This document shows, in pieces, positions 1-4,937 of a DNA stretch of 5,806 nt. Source of the DNA: an uncultured bacterium. GTDB lineage: Bacteria > Bacteroidota > Bacteroidia > Bacteroidales > Bacteroidaceae. Each line of letters starts with the position of its first letter. The stretch's first letter is position 1. The notes under the pieces were generated by a model. The model saw only the letters and a list, made by a program, of their open reading frames with translations. It did not search any database and had not been told where the DNA came from. The position numbers and the translations under genes were made by a program. The DNA lies in contig CAJMQV010000123.1 of the NCBI GenBank assembly GCA_905215575.1, forward strand, positions 1-5,806, given 5' to 3'.

Positions 1-578
1 GTATACCGGCCAGCATCGCCCTGTTTCTGCTTTCCATCCCTTACGGAGCTACCCCCAATTATGTGGCCATGTATGCCGACCAGATCGGACTGACCGCCCC
101 CACCGGCTTTTTCTTCACACTGATGGCTGCCGGTATGGGAGTGAGCCGCCTGTTTGCCGGCCGGTACGTGGACCGCGGTTATGTTACCGAAACCATCTCC
201 TACGGATTCTATCTGGTCACAGCCGCCTTTCTGTTGCTCTCGGCCTGCGGATGGATCCAAAGCATGAATCCTGCGGTTTGCCTTGTGGTGTTCTACACGA
301 TTCCTTTTATGTTGGGCATTGGTTTCGGCACCATGTTCCCGGCCTATAACACGCTTTATGTGAATCTGGCTCCCAACAATCAGCGGGGCACTGCCACCAG
401 CAGCTATCTTACAGCCTGGGATGTAGGCGTGGGATTGGGTATCCTTACCGGAGGCCTGATAGCCGAATGGCTCTCCTTCTCTATGGTCTACCTTTTCGGA
501 ACAGGCCTGTGTCTGATCTCCATGGTCTATTTCAACCGGGTTGTCACTCCCCATTTCCACAGAAACAAACTCAGATAA
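1..578 (+). CDS. MFS transporter, C-terminal half (partial, 5' end outside window)
   Basis: The reading frame is open from the left edge (first full codon at position 3) to a TAA at 576-578, giving 191 residues; the apparent ATG at 63 is internal. The protein has about six hydrophobic segments, matching helices 7-12 of a 12-helix major facilitator superfamily permease in the inner membrane. Between the first two long segments visible is GRYVDRG, the second-half copy of the MFS motif A (GxxxDRxG type). The stretch NNQRGTATSSY followed by a glycine-rich helix (DVGVGLGILTGG) is typical of AraJ-like and other drug/sugar-efflux MFS proteins. The substrate cannot be read from this half. The protein ends with a short basic tail. 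No T-rich terminator follows directly; a 10-bp inverted repeat lies 25 nt downstream. The family is certain, the specificity unknown. Confidence 0.9.
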   Translation, partial: IPASIALFLLSIPYGATPNYVAMYADQIGLTAPTGFFFTLMAAGMGVSRLFAGRYVDRGYVTETISYGFYLVTAAFLLLSACGWIQSMNPAVCLVVFYTIPFMLGIGFGTMFPAYNTLYVNLAPNNQRGTATSSYLTAWDVGVGLGILTGGLIAEWLSFSMVYLFGTGLCLISMVYFNRVVTPHFHRNKLR

Positions 579-602
579 TTTTCTATCATAAACATATCTA
601 AC

Positions 603-649
603 CGATTACAAATAGTCTACAACTCTATGAATAATTTATTTTGTAATCG
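603..649. repeat. 10-bp perfect inverted repeat, 27-nt spacer
   Basis: CGATTACAAA at 603-612 is the exact reverse complement of TTTGTAATCG at 640-649. It begins 25 nt after the MFS stop codon. No T run follows the right arm, so it is not a classical intrinsic terminator. It could be a hairpin protecting the MFS mRNA 3' end or a binding site. The function is unknown. Confidence 0.5.
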
Positions 650-666
650 TAACAAAGGTGTATATA

Positions 667-682
667 ATTGACATAAGTCAAT
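667..682. promoter_or_regulatory. Palindrome ATTGAC-N4-GTCAAT, possible Crp/Fnr-type operator
   Basis: The sequence ATTGACATAAGTCAAT is a perfect 6+4+6 palindrome in the gap upstream of the small gene at 841. Its core TTGAC-N4-GTCAA has the geometry of FNR-family boxes (TTGAT-N4-ATCAA). Its centre lies about 80 bp before the transcription start predicted from the promoter at 718-750, a position compatible with an activator. The regulator is not identified; the link to a Crp/Fnr protein is inference. Confidence 0.4.
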
Positions 683-717
683 AAATGCGCTTTTTTATGC
701 TGAAAAACATGTTTTCA

Positions 718-750
718 TTTGGAAATGGTGCTTTTTTGGTTGTATCTTTG
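718..750 (+). promoter_or_regulatory. Bacteroidota-type promoter for the small ORF at 841
   Basis: A -33 element TTTG (718-721) is separated by 21 bp from a perfect -7 element TATCTTTG (743-750), matching the Bacteroides primary sigma consensus TTTG-N19-21-TAnnTTTG. Transcription should start near 755-757, giving a leader of about 85 nt before the ATG at 841. Confidence 0.75.
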
Positions 751-782
751 CAGTGCAAAACAAAGGATAACACAAATAAAAG

Positions 783-805
783 GACTGCCGATAGAGATCG
801 GAGTT
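783..805 (+). other. Hairpin in the 5' leader of the small ORF
   Basis: In the predicted leader, CCGAT (788-792) and ATCGG (797-801) pair around a 4-nt AGAG loop. Across a single bulged G at 787, ACT (784-786) pairs with AGT (802-804), and a G-T pair (783/805) can close the base. The result is about nine pairs, 36 nt before the start codon. No T run follows, so it is not a terminator. It may affect mRNA stability or translation; no known riboswitch is recognised. Confidence 0.4.
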
Positions 806-827
806 AACGAAAGATTGTTTAATACAA

Positions 828-1014
828 AAAATTGAGAATTATGGCATTTTTTATGTTTGTAATTATCGCTGTCGGTGTTAGTGCAGCAGTAGTAGAGTTT
901 AACAAGAGTAATGGTAAGTTCTTCAAGAAAGGAACAACAATGTTTTTCCGTGATGAGGACTTGAAAAACAGTGCAGCCTGCTAAAAAACGGGGCTTTGCA
1001 CTTTAAAATTGAGA
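828..1014 (+). repeat. Direct repeat AAAATTGAGA flanking the small ORF (828-837 and 1005-1014)
   Basis: The 10-mer AAAATTGAGA occurs 3 nt before the ATG at 841, and again 21 nt after the TAA at 984. The first copy sits in the ribosome-binding position. The second lies in the short gap before the terminator and has no credible gene after it. The repeat is short and A-rich, so it may be coincidence or a relic of a duplicated leader. Confidence 0.3.
841..984 (+). CDS. Small single-pass membrane protein, 47 aa, family not recognised
   Basis: This gene runs from ATG 841 to TAA 982-984. The product begins MAFFMFVIIAVGVSAAVV, a hydrophobic stretch long enough for one inner-membrane helix (about residues 2-18) with no upstream positive charge. 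It is followed by a lysine-rich segment (NKSNGKFFKKG, residues 21-31) that would favour a cytoplasmic C terminus, then a short tail containing RDEDLK and ending in Cys47. Support for a real gene comes from its own consensus promoter (718-750), an A-rich stretch just before the ATG, amino-acid composition typical of small membrane proteins, and a terminator 52 nt after the stop. There is no similarity I can name. A toxin, a small regulatory subunit or a stress-related membrane peptide are all possible, but none is supported by the sequence. The alternative is that the transcript acts as RNA and the ORF is incidental. Confidence 0.7.
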   Translation: MAFFMFVIIAVGVSAAVVEFNKSNGKFFKKGTTMFFRDEDLKNSAAC

Positions 1015-1036
1015 TTTATTAATTTGTAGATATGAG

Positions 1037-1063
1037 CGGAACCTTTTCAGGCTCCGTTTTTTT
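1037..1063 (+). terminator. Intrinsic terminator of the small-ORF transcript
   Basis: CGGAACC (1037-1043) pairs with GGCTCCG (1050-1056) around TTTTCA with one A-C mismatch, and seven Ts follow (1057-1063). It lies 52 nt after the small ORF and before the guaD promoter, so it separates the two transcripts. Confidence 0.75.
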
Positions 1064-1126
1064 GTACCCTTTTCTTTCTTATGGCCGCTCTCTGACAAAC
1101 TTTTCAGAAAATAAAGAAGCCCCAAG

Positions 1127-1156
1127 TTGTTTTGTTGTAAATTATGTTTATCTTTG
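1127..1156 (+). promoter_or_regulatory. Bacteroidota-type promoter of guaD
   Basis: TTG (1127-1129), a 19-bp spacer and a perfect TATCTTTG (1149-1156) fit the Bacteroides consensus. Predicted initiation near 1162 leaves a leader of about 20 nt before the ATG at 1182. Because the promoter lies inside the longer open frame starting at 1032, it rules against that upstream start. Confidence 0.75.
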
Positions 1157-1181
1157 CCTGAAACAGAAAAAAATCATACTT

Positions 1182-1649
1182 ATGAAGAAAGAAGATTTCA
1201 TGAAACTCGCCATCACTCTCTCTATCGAAAATGTAAAGAATGGCGGAGGACCTTTTGGAGCGGTCATTGTAAAGGACGATCAAGTCATCGCCACAGGAGT
1301 GAACCGGGTAACCAGCAACCATGATCCCACAGCCCATGCCGAGGTGAGCGCCATACGAAGCGCCTGCGCCCTGCTGCGTACTTTCGATTTGAGCGGATGC
1401 GACATCTATACATCCTGCGAACCCTGTCCCATGTGTCTGGGAGCCATCTACTGGGCACATATCGATCATATTTATTACGGCAACAACAAGAACGATGCAG
1501 CCGCCATCGGCTTTGACGATTCTTTCATCTATGAGGAAATGGCACTGGACCGCCAGAACCGGAAAAAGAAAATGACCGAATTGTTGCATGATGAGGCACT
1601 TCAGGCTTTCGAAGCCTGGAAGAACAAGAGCGACAAGGTGGAATACTAA
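1182..1649 (+). CDS. guaD: Guanine deaminase (cytidine deaminase-fold, zinc-dependent)
   Basis: This 155-residue cytosolic enzyme should hydrolyse guanine to xanthine and ammonia in purine salvage or catabolism. The deaminase signatures are clear: HAE at 52-54 (zinc ligand His52, catalytic Glu54) and PCPMC at 81-85 (zinc ligands Cys82 and Cys85). It closely resembles Bacillus subtilis GuaD (156 aa) over its whole length, including GGPFGAVIVKD (22-32), DPTAHAEV (48-55), TSCEPCPMCLGAIYWA (77-92), GFDDSFIY (110-117) and a C-terminal EY. In the B. subtilis domain-swapped dimer the last tyrosine reaches the active site, and Tyr155 is present here. These GuaD-specific features argue against TadA or cytosine deaminase. 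The frame stays open upstream to 1032, but ATG 1182 is chosen because homologs begin MxxExF and the promoter ends at 1156. It has its own promoter and no purine gene beside it. Confidence 0.93.
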   Translation: MKKEDFMKLAITLSIENVKNGGGPFGAVIVKDDQVIATGVNRVTSNHDPTAHAEVSAIRSACALLRTFDLSGCDIYTSCEPCPMCLGAIYWAHIDHIYYGNNKNDAAAIGFDDSFIYEEMALDRQNRKKKMTELLHDEALQAFEAWKNKSDKVEY

Positions 1650-1708
1650 TCGCCCACATACTCAAAAAACAGGATAAGCTCCCCGGCCAAAATCATGGAA
1701 AACAGGTA

Positions 1709-1739
1709 TTGTCCGGCTTATGAATATCTTGTTATTTTG
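1709..1739 (+). promoter_or_regulatory. Probable promoter of the DUF2023 gene
   Basis: TTG (1709-1711), a 20-bp spacer and TTATTTTG (1732-1739) match the Bacteroides pattern at all but one conserved -7 position (T instead of A at the second base). Initiation near 1745 would give a leader of about 28 nt. It lies in the 123-nt gap after guaD. Confidence 0.5.
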
Positions 1740-1772
1740 CAGATGCAAAACCAATAACAGATATAGAAGCAT

Positions 1773-2156
1773 ATGAGTACCATTGATTTTCCTGATTTGA
1801 ATATCCCGGAAATAAAAGTTCTGTTCAACCACATTTATGAGTTGAAGAAAGGAGTGCGCCGCATGGCACTGTACACCATGAATAAGAAAAACCAGGCGTA
1901 TGCCGTGGCGCGCGTGGAAAGTCAGGGACTGTCCTATGCCATTCAGGAGATTGACGGCTGTCGCATCAATCTGTTTATCGGGTGCGAAGAATGCATTGCC
2001 GCCATCCGTATGTTTGTAGACCGTCCTCTGAATCAGCTTACTCCCGAAGAGGACTTCATTTTAGGAACTTTATTGGGATATGATGTCTGCATGCAATGCA
2101 AGCGTTTCTGCTCCCGCAAGTCGGAGCAGATCAGAAACAGTCAGGACATAGCCTGA
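1773..2156 (+). CDS. DUF2023 family protein, cysteine-rich, function unknown
   Basis: The 127-residue product appears to be a small soluble protein with no signal peptide or membrane segment. Its central pattern is one I associate with the DUF2023 family (Bacteroidota, Helicobacter and relatives): HIYELKKGVRRMALYT (20-35), YAVARVESQGLSYAI (43-57), INLFIGCEECI (65-75), and TPEEDFILGTLLGYDVCMQC (90-109). Six cysteines are present: Cys63, a CxxC at 71/74 and a CxxCxxxC at 106/109/113. These could bind a metal or act in thiol chemistry, but that is inference. The basic C-terminal tail (after 113) looks unstructured. I recall that relatives can lie next to flavodoxin genes; none is seen here. The start at 1773 is the first ATG after the predicted promoter. 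It may be co-transcribed with the acetyltransferase gene 66 nt downstream. The family call is from memory of the motif pattern. Confidence 0.75.
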   Translation: MSTIDFPDLNIPEIKVLFNHIYELKKGVRRMALYTMNKKNQAYAVARVESQGLSYAIQEIDGCRINLFIGCEECIAAIRMFVDRPLNQLTPEEDFILGTLLGYDVCMQCKRFCSRKSEQIRNSQDIA

Positions 2157-2222
2157 AAGCATCTTTGCAAGCGGACTCCAAAAACTATATAAATAATGTT
2201 GTAAAAGACAGAGCAATAAACT

Positions 2223-2684
2223 ATGAATATCAGACATTCGTCCGGGAATGATTGTGAAGCAATCCGACTGTTGATTAACGACATGGAGCAAAAGGTTCTA
2301 CCTGTCACCGAATTTAACCGGATATACGAAGCGCAACTGCATGACGACAATTTTCTTTGTCTGGTATGTGAAGTTGGGAATCAGGTAATAGGAGTCATCA
2401 ACTTGCGCATGGAATGGCAACTGCACCATGCAGCCCGAATCTGTGAAATCATGGAATTTGCCGTTTGCCAGGAATACAGAAATAAAGGTATCGGCAAAAA
2501 CATGTTTGAAAAGGCTTGCGATGAAGCCCAAAAAGCCGGTTGTGTACAGATAGAAGTTGCGTGCAATCAATTACGCCATCGAACCCATTGTTTTTATGAA
2601 CGGATGGGAATGCACAATTTTCATTATAAATTTTCCCTTGACTTCAGCGCAGACGCAAACGCTGAAAATCAACTGGGCAAATAA
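2223..2684 (+). CDS. GNAT N-acetyltransferase resembling PhnO (aminoalkylphosphonate acetyltransferase)
   Basis: This 153-residue cytosolic enzyme should transfer an acetyl group from acetyl-CoA to an amine. The GNAT acetyl-CoA motif is visible as QEYRNKGIGKNMFEKA (83-98), with the R-x-x-G-x-G signature at Arg86, Gly89 and Gly91. Several segments align with Escherichia coli PhnO (144 aa): the N-terminal IR motif, NQVIGVINLRMEWQLHH (53-69; PhnO has a similar FHLHH), EIMEFAV (75-81), EAQKAGC (101-107) and the final FYERMGMHNFHYKF (124-137). PhnO acetylates aminoalkylphosphonates, but no other phosphonate gene is present, so the substrate could be another small primary amine. A tail of about 13 residues extends beyond PhnO. 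No convincing separate promoter was found in the 66-nt gap, so transcription from the DUF2023 promoter is likely. A strong terminator follows 28 nt after the stop. Confidence 0.85.
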   Translation: MNIRHSSGNDCEAIRLLINDMEQKVLPVTEFNRIYEAQLHDDNFLCLVCEVGNQVIGVINLRMEWQLHHAARICEIMEFAVCQEYRNKGIGKNMFEKACDEAQKAGCVQIEVACNQLRHRTHCFYERMGMHNFHYKFSLDFSADANAENQLGK

Positions 2685-2712
2685 TGCCCGGCTATATGCC
2701 AACTGCAAACAA

Positions 2713-2760
2713 AAAAAAATCATCACGAGGATTTTTTCATTTCCTCGTGATGATTTTTTT
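2713..2760. terminator. Bidirectional intrinsic terminator between convergent genes
   Basis: Positions 2713-2731 and 2742-2760 are perfect reverse complements (19 bp, 10-nt loop). The GC-containing core ATCATCACGAGGA is flanked by seven As on the left and seven Ts on the right. Either strand therefore gives a stem followed by a U tract, so it can end the acetyltransferase transcript (+) and the SMR-transporter operon (-), whose stop codon is at 2777-2779. Confidence 0.92.
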
Positions 2761-2776
2761 ATTTGGTCGGGACCAT

Positions 2777-3100
2777 TTATCCCAACATCTTCAGCCCTAT
2801 AATCGAGATGATCAGCGTGATGATGAAAAACAGGCGCCAGAAAGAGGCGGGTTCGTGAAAGAAAATGATACCCAGAAGCACCGTTCCCACCGCGCCGATA
2901 CCGGTCCACACGGGATAGGCGGTACCGATGGGCAAGGTCTGCACGGCCTTGGCCAGCAACAGCATACTCAAAGTCAGGCTGACCAGAAAACCGGCTCCCC
3001 ACAAATAAAACTCCATGCCGGAAACGCCTTTCATCTTGCCCAGACAAAAGGCAAAGCACGATTCAAAGCAACCGGCAATAATCAAGATTATCCAACTCAT
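2777..3100 (-). CDS. sugE: Small multidrug resistance (SMR) transporter, SugE/Gdx-like
   Basis: The 107-residue product has four predicted membrane helices (about 2-20, 31-50, 58-78, 86-104), the standard SMR size. It starts MSWIILIIAG like E. coli SugE/Gdx. It keeps the membrane glutamate (Glu13) that carries coupled protons in SMR proteins, the segment LPIGTAYPVWTGIGAVGT (56-73), and a helix-2 serine (Ser45) matching Ser42 of Gdx. These point to the guanidinium-exporter branch rather than EmrE. Two changes are unusual: Phe16 replaces the binding-site tryptophan of characterised Gdx proteins, and Pro63 replaces the usual Ala in TAYA-W. Substrate is therefore uncertain (guanidinium, quaternary ammonium or other cation). 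Only one SMR gene is present, so a homodimer is expected. The frame is open upstream to 3148, but that would overlap the ybjQ end; ATG 3100 matches homologs. It is the last gene of the three-gene operon, 17 nt after ybjQ. No guanidine riboswitch was recognised. Confidence 0.9.
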   Translation of the reverse strand: MSWIILIIAGCFESCFAFCLGKMKGVSGMEFYLWGAGFLVSLTLSMLLLAKAVQTLPIGTAYPVWTGIGAVGTVLLGIIFFHEPASFWRLFFIITLIISIIGLKMLG

Positions 3101-3117
3101 ACAGCCGTCTGCCCTGT

Positions 3118-3438
3118 TTATTCCACCCACACAGCCGTGCCGCTGCAAGTCACCATCAGCATGCTGGAGTTAGAACCTACGGTTTCATAGTCCAAGTCAA
3201 TACCCACAATGGCATTGGCACCCAGGCGCTCGGCTTCCTGCTGCATCTCGCTCAGCGCCGTGGCTTTGGCTTCGCGCAGCACTTCTTCGTACGAACCGGA
3301 ACGGCCTCCGAAAATATCGCGCACCGAAGCAAACAGGTCGCGCACGAAGTTGGCACCGATAATGGTTTCGCCACTCACGATTCCGTAATAGCGGACAATT
3401 CTTTTTCCTTCAATCGAAGGGGTTGTCGTTACAATCAT
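3118..3438 (-). CDS. ybjQ: YbjQ/UPF0145 family protein (putative heavy-metal-binding domain)
   Basis: The 106-residue soluble protein aligns end to end with E. coli YbjQ (107 aa). Shared elements include the N-terminal TTTPSIEG (4-11), the signature GANFVRDLFASVRDIFGGRS (28-47) followed by GSYEE, and the C-terminal half with LGANAIVGIDLDYETVG (72-88) and SMLMVTCSGTAV (92-103). Family members are known from structures to form ring-like oligomers (pentamers). The common label of heavy-metal binding is not experimentally settled, and there is no strongly conserved cysteine or histidine cluster here. It lies 18 nt after the peptidase gene and 17 nt before the SMR transporter, so the three are probably co-transcribed. 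An A-rich stretch (AAAAACAGAAAG) precedes its ATG. The family assignment is secure; the function is unknown. Confidence 0.93.
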   Translation of the reverse strand: MIVTTTPSIEGKRIVRYYGIVSGETIIGANFVRDLFASVRDIFGGRSGSYEEVLREAKATALSEMQQEAERLGANAIVGIDLDYETVGSNSSMLMVTCSGTAVWVE

Positions 3439-3456
3439 ATCTTTCTGTTTTTAAGG

Positions 3457-4746
3457 TTATTCTGTATAGAAACGGATCAGACGGTCCAGAATGCGCACAC
3501 AAACGGGACAGAACACCGGAGCGTCGTTCGTCTTCATGCGGCAGTCCTGAAAAGCGCGGTACACGCCCTTTGACTGATAACCAGCACCTTCGTACACTCC
3601 GATTTTGGTGTAGAGGTCTTTTCCCGTAGCCGGTGTCGGTATGGGGGTGCCTTCGGGCAGCATGTCCTTCCACTTGCTGTCAAAGTCCGTCAGCGTGGTG
3701 ATATTCTGTTCGTAAGGCTCCACGCCGGCCGGATACATCGGTTCAAACTCATCGTCATAGTAATACTCGTCGGCCAGTCCCGCAAAGCTGTGTCCGAATT
3801 CATGCACCACCACCGAACGATAGCTCTCATGGCGCGATGAAGTCAGTGTGTAGGAATTATAGATGCCGCCCCCGCCATAATTCTCCGTATTGGCCAGAAT
3901 CACAATATGCTCATAGGGCACTCCGGCCAACAGATTGTGCAGCTGCTTCAAGTGCAGTGTGGTGAGGTAACGGTCGGAATAGAAGGTGTCGAAATGAGAA
4001 TCGACTGCCGTTTTTTTCCAGATGCCTTTTCCAGGAATGCTTACACCCGAATCGTCCGACTCCGAAGCCACGGCCACAAAGTTGAAATGCTTCTGCTGCG
4101 ACTTGAAAGGTTCGTGGTCGAGCAGCGCTTCCACAGCCACCTCGCAGTCTTTGTAGAACTGGGGCATCTGCTCGACGGTATAGCCTTCAGCCACAAAAGC
4201 CACATCGATACACTGCTCCGGACTGCCGTTCTGACGGATATAGCGGTGCGGAGTGACGGGCAGCGAATCGAGCCGGCGGATCAGAATATCCTTCGGGTCG
4301 ACAGGATGCGTGAGCGAGGAGGAGATTTTTCCCCGATTGTCGAACAAGGACACGGTGATGTTCACCTTATTTTTGGGATAAGGCACCAGGAAACAGTTCT
4401 CAAAGGATTTGGCCACACGGGTAGCCTCCTCGGTGCCCTGCCACTCCTGAAACAGAGTAGCGAAGGAATTGCGGTAAATCGTATCGCCCGTAGCGGCATC
4501 GCACATCGTGATCTGTCCGTAGCCGCGCAGGTGCAGGTCCTTCAGATGATGACGGCGTCCGGCCCACCCCGGAAACGAACAAAGTTGGTCTACAAACAGT
4601 TGCTGTTGCTTGTCTGTACCGGAGAAGGTATAGTCCAGACGCAAGGTGCGGTTCTCAAAATAGGTGTCAAAATTCTGGCCCCACGCTCCCGAAATGCCCA
4701 AACAGGACAGCAGAAGAGCGGCCAGCATGCTTTTCTTTCTTTTCAT
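3457..4746 (-). CDS. Exported M64-family zinc metallopeptidase (IgA-peptidase-like)
   Basis: The 429-residue precursor begins MKRKKSMLAALLLSC, a signal peptide with a basic start and a hydrophobic core at 7-19. AWG before Gln24 gives a plausible signal peptidase I site. LLSC at 12-15 is a weak lipobox, so a lipoprotein form is possible but less likely. Residues about 25-150 fit the beta-rich N-terminal domain of M64 proteins, and about 165-425 the catalytic domain. The zinc site is VVVHEFGHSFAGLADEY, with HEFGH at 315-319 and a likely third ligand within Asp326-Glu327. A C-terminal DCRMK...FCPVC segment (401-416) has three cysteines typical of the family. The founding member cleaves IgA, but the substrates of most gut Bacteroidota homologs are unknown. 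It would act in the periplasm or outside the cell. The frame is open to 4839, but ATG 4746 is chosen because the signal peptide starts there and a promoter ends at 4768. It is the first gene of an operon with ybjQ and the SMR gene. Confidence 0.92.
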   Translation of the reverse strand: MKRKKSMLAALLLSCLGISGAWGQNFDTYFENRTLRLDYTFSGTDKQQQLFVDQLCSFPGWAGRRHHLKDLHLRGYGQITMCDAATGDTIYRNSFATLFQEWQGTEEATRVAKSFENCFLVPYPKNKVNITVSLFDNRGKISSSLTHPVDPKDILIRRLDSLPVTPHRYIRQNGSPEQCIDVAFVAEGYTVEQMPQFYKDCEVAVEALLDHEPFKSQQKHFNFVAVASESDDSGVSIPGKGIWKKTAVDSHFDTFYSDRYLTTLHLKQLHNLLAGVPYEHIVILANTENYGGGGIYNSYTLTSSRHESYRSVVVHEFGHSFAGLADEYYYDDEFEPMYPAGVEPYEQNITTLTDFDSKWKDMLPEGTPIPTPATGKDLYTKIGVYEGAGYQSKGVYRAFQDCRMKTNDAPVFCPVCVRILDRLIRFYTE

Positions 4747-4767
4747 AACAGTATATTGGTTTTGTCG

Positions 4768-4798
4768 CAAAAATAAAGAGTTTTCGGGACTTCGCCAA
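4768..4798 (-). promoter_or_regulatory. Bacteroidota-type promoter of the M64-ybjQ-SMR operon
   Basis: Read on the minus strand, TTG (4798-4796), a 20-bp spacer and TATTTTTG (4775-4768) match the Bacteroides consensus TTTG-N19-21-TAnnTTTG. Initiation near 4762 leaves a short leader of about 16 nt before ATG 4746, which supports that start over the upstream one at 4839. Confidence 0.7.
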
Positions 4799-4937
4799 GC
4801 TTTGTTTTTAAATGTAGTTGCGGAAGAAGTGAGAAACAAGAAGAAGTTTTCTTGCCGGATTCCGAAAAAATTGCGAATATTGCATCATGTTTTTCGGGAG
4901 GCAGCCTCATGTCTTCCTCCAAAAATCCAATCATTCT

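Noticed and set aside
971..1001. Possible hairpin GTGCA/TGCAC around the small-ORF stop codon
   Set aside because: Only five continuous pairs, then a bulge and three more, with no T run; a better terminator follows at 1037.
1032..1181. 50-residue N-terminal extension of the guanine deaminase frame
   Set aside because: It contains the small-ORF terminator and the guaD promoter, and homologs start at the position of ATG 1182.
1104..1589. 161-codon minus-strand frame over guaD
   Set aside because: It is antisense to a clear zinc deaminase, has no recognisable domain, and is explained as a shadow frame.
1674..1721. ATAAGC ... GCTTAT inverted repeat after guaD
   Set aside because: Short arms, a 36-nt interior with only weak additional pairing, and no T run. 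It also overlaps the next promoter, so it is too weak to call a guaD terminator.
2160..2167. CATCTTTG as a -7 element for the acetyltransferase gene
   Set aside because: The first conserved T is missing and no TTG lies 19-21 bp upstream; read-through from the DUF2023 promoter is simpler.
1182..3100. A guanine/guanidine pathway linking guaD and the SugE/Gdx-like exporter
   Set aside because: Guanine deaminase does not make guanidine, the genes lie on opposite strands in separate transcripts, and no guanidine riboswitch was recognised.
3907..4776. 289-codon plus-strand frame opposite the M64 peptidase
   Set aside because: The opposite strand encodes an intact peptidase with catalytic motif and signal peptide; this frame shows no coherent domain and covers the operon promoter.
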